Positions 61,895 to 64,000 of a stretch of DNA of 64,000 bases are shown piece by piece. Positions within the stretch are counted from its first letter, which is position 1. Each line of letters opens with the position of its first letter. Source of the stretch: Cytophagales bacterium (GTDB lineage: Bacteria; Bacteroidota; Bacteroidia; Cytophagales; Cyclobacteriaceae); NCBI GenBank assembly GCA_022360015.1, contig JAKSDQ010000071.1, positions 1-64,000 on the forward strand, given 5' to 3'. Under the pieces are notes generated by a model, which was given only the letters and a program-made list of their open reading frames with translations, had not been told where the DNA came from and did not search any database. The position numbers and the translations under genes were made by a program.

Positions 61895-63256
61895 TCAGCA
61901 CTGTATATCACGTGATAAACCCATCTTTTGAAAATAGTTTCGCCCCCACTCCCACAACAAAAATGCAAACAACAAGGCATACTCTATCAGCACCAGGTTA
62001 AGATTTTCCAGGAATCCCCCGGGTTTATATTGAAGGTACGTGAAAAAAATCAAAAACGCCCAAAGCACCGGAAAACGGTAACTGGTAAATAAACAATAGG
62101 CGATTAGCGGTATAATGTACCAGGGGTGAAGTGTAGTAGTGAAGGAAAGGTAAATCAAAAGGGCCCATAAAAAGCAGTGGGGCAAAGTCTTTTGCCTGGT
62201 ATAAGATTCATAAAAGGCATAGTGTACGATAGCCATCAAGGTAATCAGGGCCAGAAAACTTCCTGCGGTGCCAATAATATTGTATCCTTGCAGGTGATAA
62301 CCATAGGCGCGTAGTAAATAATAAAGGCTGGCATTGAATTCAAATTTTTTAAAATACAAAGAAAAGCTGCTACTGACACCTTGCACAAATTCCGTACTGA
62401 GTAAAGGCAAAAAAGTGAGCAACGTAACCAGGCCGCACATTAAATAGAAGTACAGGGTTTTCCTGAAAGAAAGCTTACTGAAGATCAAAGGCAAAAAGAT
62501 AACCGGAATCAGTTTGGTACTAATCGCAAGGGCAAAGGAAGCGGCCGCATAAAGTAATCGATGCCTCTTCAAAAGATAAACACCGGCCAAGACAAAAAAT
62601 ACTACAACCCCTTCAAAATGCAGGTTTCCGCTAAGCTCCAGTATGACCAATGGATTCAATGCATAGATCAGCAGGTTTTTGCGGGGCAGGTTATAAATAT
62701 TCAGCAGTTTATCTATGATGTAAAAATTCCCGGCTTCAGTCAACAGTATAAACACCCTTATGACAATCACAGAGCCCACTATTGAATTGGGGCTGAGTAA
62801 AGCGGAAAGCCAGAATATAAACTGATTGACGGGCGGGTAAATTGTGAAATACTCCGGTGAGTTTAACTTCAAATATAAGTCGCGGTTGATTCCCTCCGGA
62901 GATAGGGTGGGGTTTTCTATATAATAAGATGGCAAATGAATAAATGGATTAATACCATGATTAAGCAGCCTGCCGTCCCAGATAAACCTGTAAAAATCAT
63001 CCGAAAGGTTAGGTAAGGCGAAAAGCAGGGAAAGGCGAATCAACAGGGAAAAAAAAACAGAGAAGCTAATGAGCGCCGTTTTTTTCAGTTTAAAAAGCAA
63101 TAGCCCGTAAATGGCAAACAAAATAGAATACGTAAGCATCAGTGGGATAGCTGAGGAACGCTCAAGGAAATACCCTATGTAAAGATATCCTGTGAGAAAA
63201 ACAATCAATAAGCAATAAGGAAGGAATGCGTTTATATTTTTAAGCGGATTGTTCAT
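61895..63256 (-). CDS. Multi-pass membrane mannosyltransferase-like glycosyltransferase (GT-C)
   Basis: A 453-residue protein with about eleven to thirteen membrane segments. Just after TM3 an outer loop carries LSDDFYRFIWDGRLLNHGIN, and another loop YPPVNQFIFWLSALLS. These DD and YPP signatures are those of the GT-C polyprenyl-phosphate-dependent mannosyltransferases (MptA/B and GT87-like). It would add a sugar from a lipid carrier on the outer face. Its ATG overlaps the stop region of the upstream GT2 gene by 17 nt, so the two are coupled. Confidence 0.85.
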   Translation of the reverse strand: MNNPLKNINAFLPYCLLIVFLTGYLYIGYFLERSSAIPLMLTYSILFAIYGLLLFKLKKTALISFSVFFSLLIRLSLLFALPNLSDDFYRFIWDGRLLNHGINPFIHLPSYYIENPTLSPEGINRDLYLKLNSPEYFTIYPPVNQFIFWLSALLSPNSIVGSVIVIRVFILLTEAGNFYIIDKLLNIYNLPRKNLLIYALNPLVILELSGNLHFEGVVVFFVLAGVYLLKRHRLLYAAASFALAISTKLIPVIFLPLIFSKLSFRKTLYFYLMCGLVTLLTFLPLLSTEFVQGVSSSFSLYFKKFEFNASLYYLLRAYGYHLQGYNIIGTAGSFLALITLMAIVHYAFYESYTRQKTLPHCFLWALLIYLSFTTTLHPWYIIPLIAYCLFTSYRFPVLWAFLIFFTYLQYKPGGFLENLNLVLIEYALLFAFLLWEWGRNYFQKMGLSRDIQC

Positions 63257-64000
63257 AAAAGGCTGGCCTCACCGAATAATAAAAGACGCTGCCAAAACCT
63301 GCAGCGAGCATCAGGTGAAATAAAATCAAACCAAAATCCTGCAGGTGGATACCAAATGCTATTCCAAAGATAAAATAAATACTTAAAACACCTTCCATGA
63401 CTGTCATCAGGTTAATGTGGTTTTTGATGTAGATATTGCCTTTCCATCTTTTTTTGTGATCAGTGACATTGAACTTTGGTGTTCTGATAAAAGGGGTTTT
63501 ACGCCCGAACAATCCTTCCAGAACAGCAAAAGCGTTGTGTAACGATAGTCCCATAGACACGGTCAGAAAAAACGGAAAGGTTTTAAAGAAGTATTTCCAT
63601 GTGCGGTGTGGTTCCATCCTTTTGGCGGCCACCCAGTAAAAGTATCCAATAGAGAAAAAACCCAACAAAAATATACTGCCCAAATTGAATATGAAGTTGA
63701 AGCCGGGATTTAGGAATTTGATATATAACATGGGAATGCTAAAAACGGCTGCCAGCAGCAGGCATACAAAGATCGAACTGTTAAAAAGATGAAAGGTAGC
63801 ATGAATTTTATTTACGAGGCGAATAGGTGAACGCAGCACCTTTCCTAAATTTTTACGGGCGGTTTCGGCTGCCCCCTTATTCCAGCGATATTGCTGGGAC
63901 TTGACCGCTGACATGAGAATAGGTAATTCGGCGGGTGCCTCTACCTCTTCCAGGTACTTGAATTTCCATCCTCTCAACTGGGCGCGATAGCTCAGGTCCA
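63240..64000 (-). CDS. Processive GT2 glycosyltransferase, C-terminal part (runs off window)
   Basis: Only the C-terminal part is in the window; the frame remains open to position 64000 (LSYRAQLRGWKFKYLEEVEA). The motif QQYRW (Q-x-x-R-W) at the start of a membrane section and the preceding DLSYRAQ and PAELPILMSAVKSQ are hallmarks of cellulose-synthase-like GT2 enzymes. Four or five transmembrane helices follow. It probably makes a surface polysaccharide together with the downstream GT-C enzyme. A start at 63977 would be an artefact of truncation. Confidence 0.9.
   Translation of the reverse strand, partial: DLSYRAQLRGWKFKYLEEVEAPAELPILMSAVKSQQYRWNKGAAETARKNLGKVLRSPIRLVNKIHATFHLFNSSIFVCLLLAAVFSIPMLYIKFLNPGFNFIFNLGSIFLLGFFSIGYFYWVAAKRMEPHRTWKYFFKTFPFFLTVSMGLSLHNAFAVLEGLFGRKTPFIRTPKFNVTDHKKRWKGNIYIKNHINLMTVMEGVLSIYFIFGIAFGIHLQDFGLILFHLMLAAGFGSVFYYSVRPAFYEQSA

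Overview
The window reads as a chromosome segment of a Bacteroidota bacterium, most likely a marine or soil member of the Cytophagales/Fulvivirga-like lineage (inference). Supporting signs are a SusC/SusD pair, lipoproteins with a Bacteroidota-type lipobox, a PorE-like TPR/propeller/OmpA protein, few Shine-Dalgarno sequences, and promoters of the Bacteroidota form TTTG-N17-20-TAnnTTTG. Nearly all of it looks like ordinary vertically inherited chromosome; accessory DNA is limited to four related hairpin repeats and one IS-like element without a transposase.

Layout. 1-2010 (minus) is a tRNA-Tyr, tRNA-Gly, tRNA-Thr, tuf, tRNA-Trp transcription unit with a near-perfect promoter. 2093-9685 holds an M1 aminopeptidase lipoprotein, a biotin carrier protein, pyrH-frr, and the converging ECF sigma/anti-sigma/gmk/nadD operon. 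9767-16238 has ahcY, birA facing rsfS-ftsH, an LpxH-type hydrolase and a secreted protein. 16440-24497 has a lone TolC, a SusC-SusD-lipoprotein operon and an orphan NarL/LuxR response regulator. 24958-29315 has a WG-repeat protein and an NSS transporter with a 38-residue MetS-like partner.

29676-35495 (minus) is a housekeeping run: RmlD-like reductase, cyclophilin-type lipoprotein, hemC, DNA polymerase III delta-prime, a GlmU-like protein and ribosomal protein L31 type B. 35671-42485 has a Wzi/RemB-like outer membrane protein coupled to an ABC exporter, a gamma-glutamyltransferase, an SDR and a DUF1801-like protein. 42691-45564 is a tightly packed four-gene ECF sigma/anti-sigma/DUF4097-like/outer-membrane operon. 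45870-50681 has an MFS permease, a CHRD-plus-spondin lipoprotein, an SDR behind a tandem operator, and a DUF2459-type protein. 50826-57285 (minus) has purM, the PorE-like protein, a conserved Bacteroidota small protein and a two-gene Fe-S oxidoreductase. tRNA-Phe follows as a self-contained unit, then the IS-like element, clpB, an unknown secreted protein and two membrane glycosyltransferases; the last one runs off the right edge.

No CRISPR array, prophage, intact transposase, toxin-antitoxin module or recognised defence system was seen. The best candidates for something undescribed are the ECF/DUF4097/OMP operon, an orphan plus-strand terminator that may end a small RNA near 35.0 kb, the tandem operator at 49.1 kb, and the hairpin repeat family.
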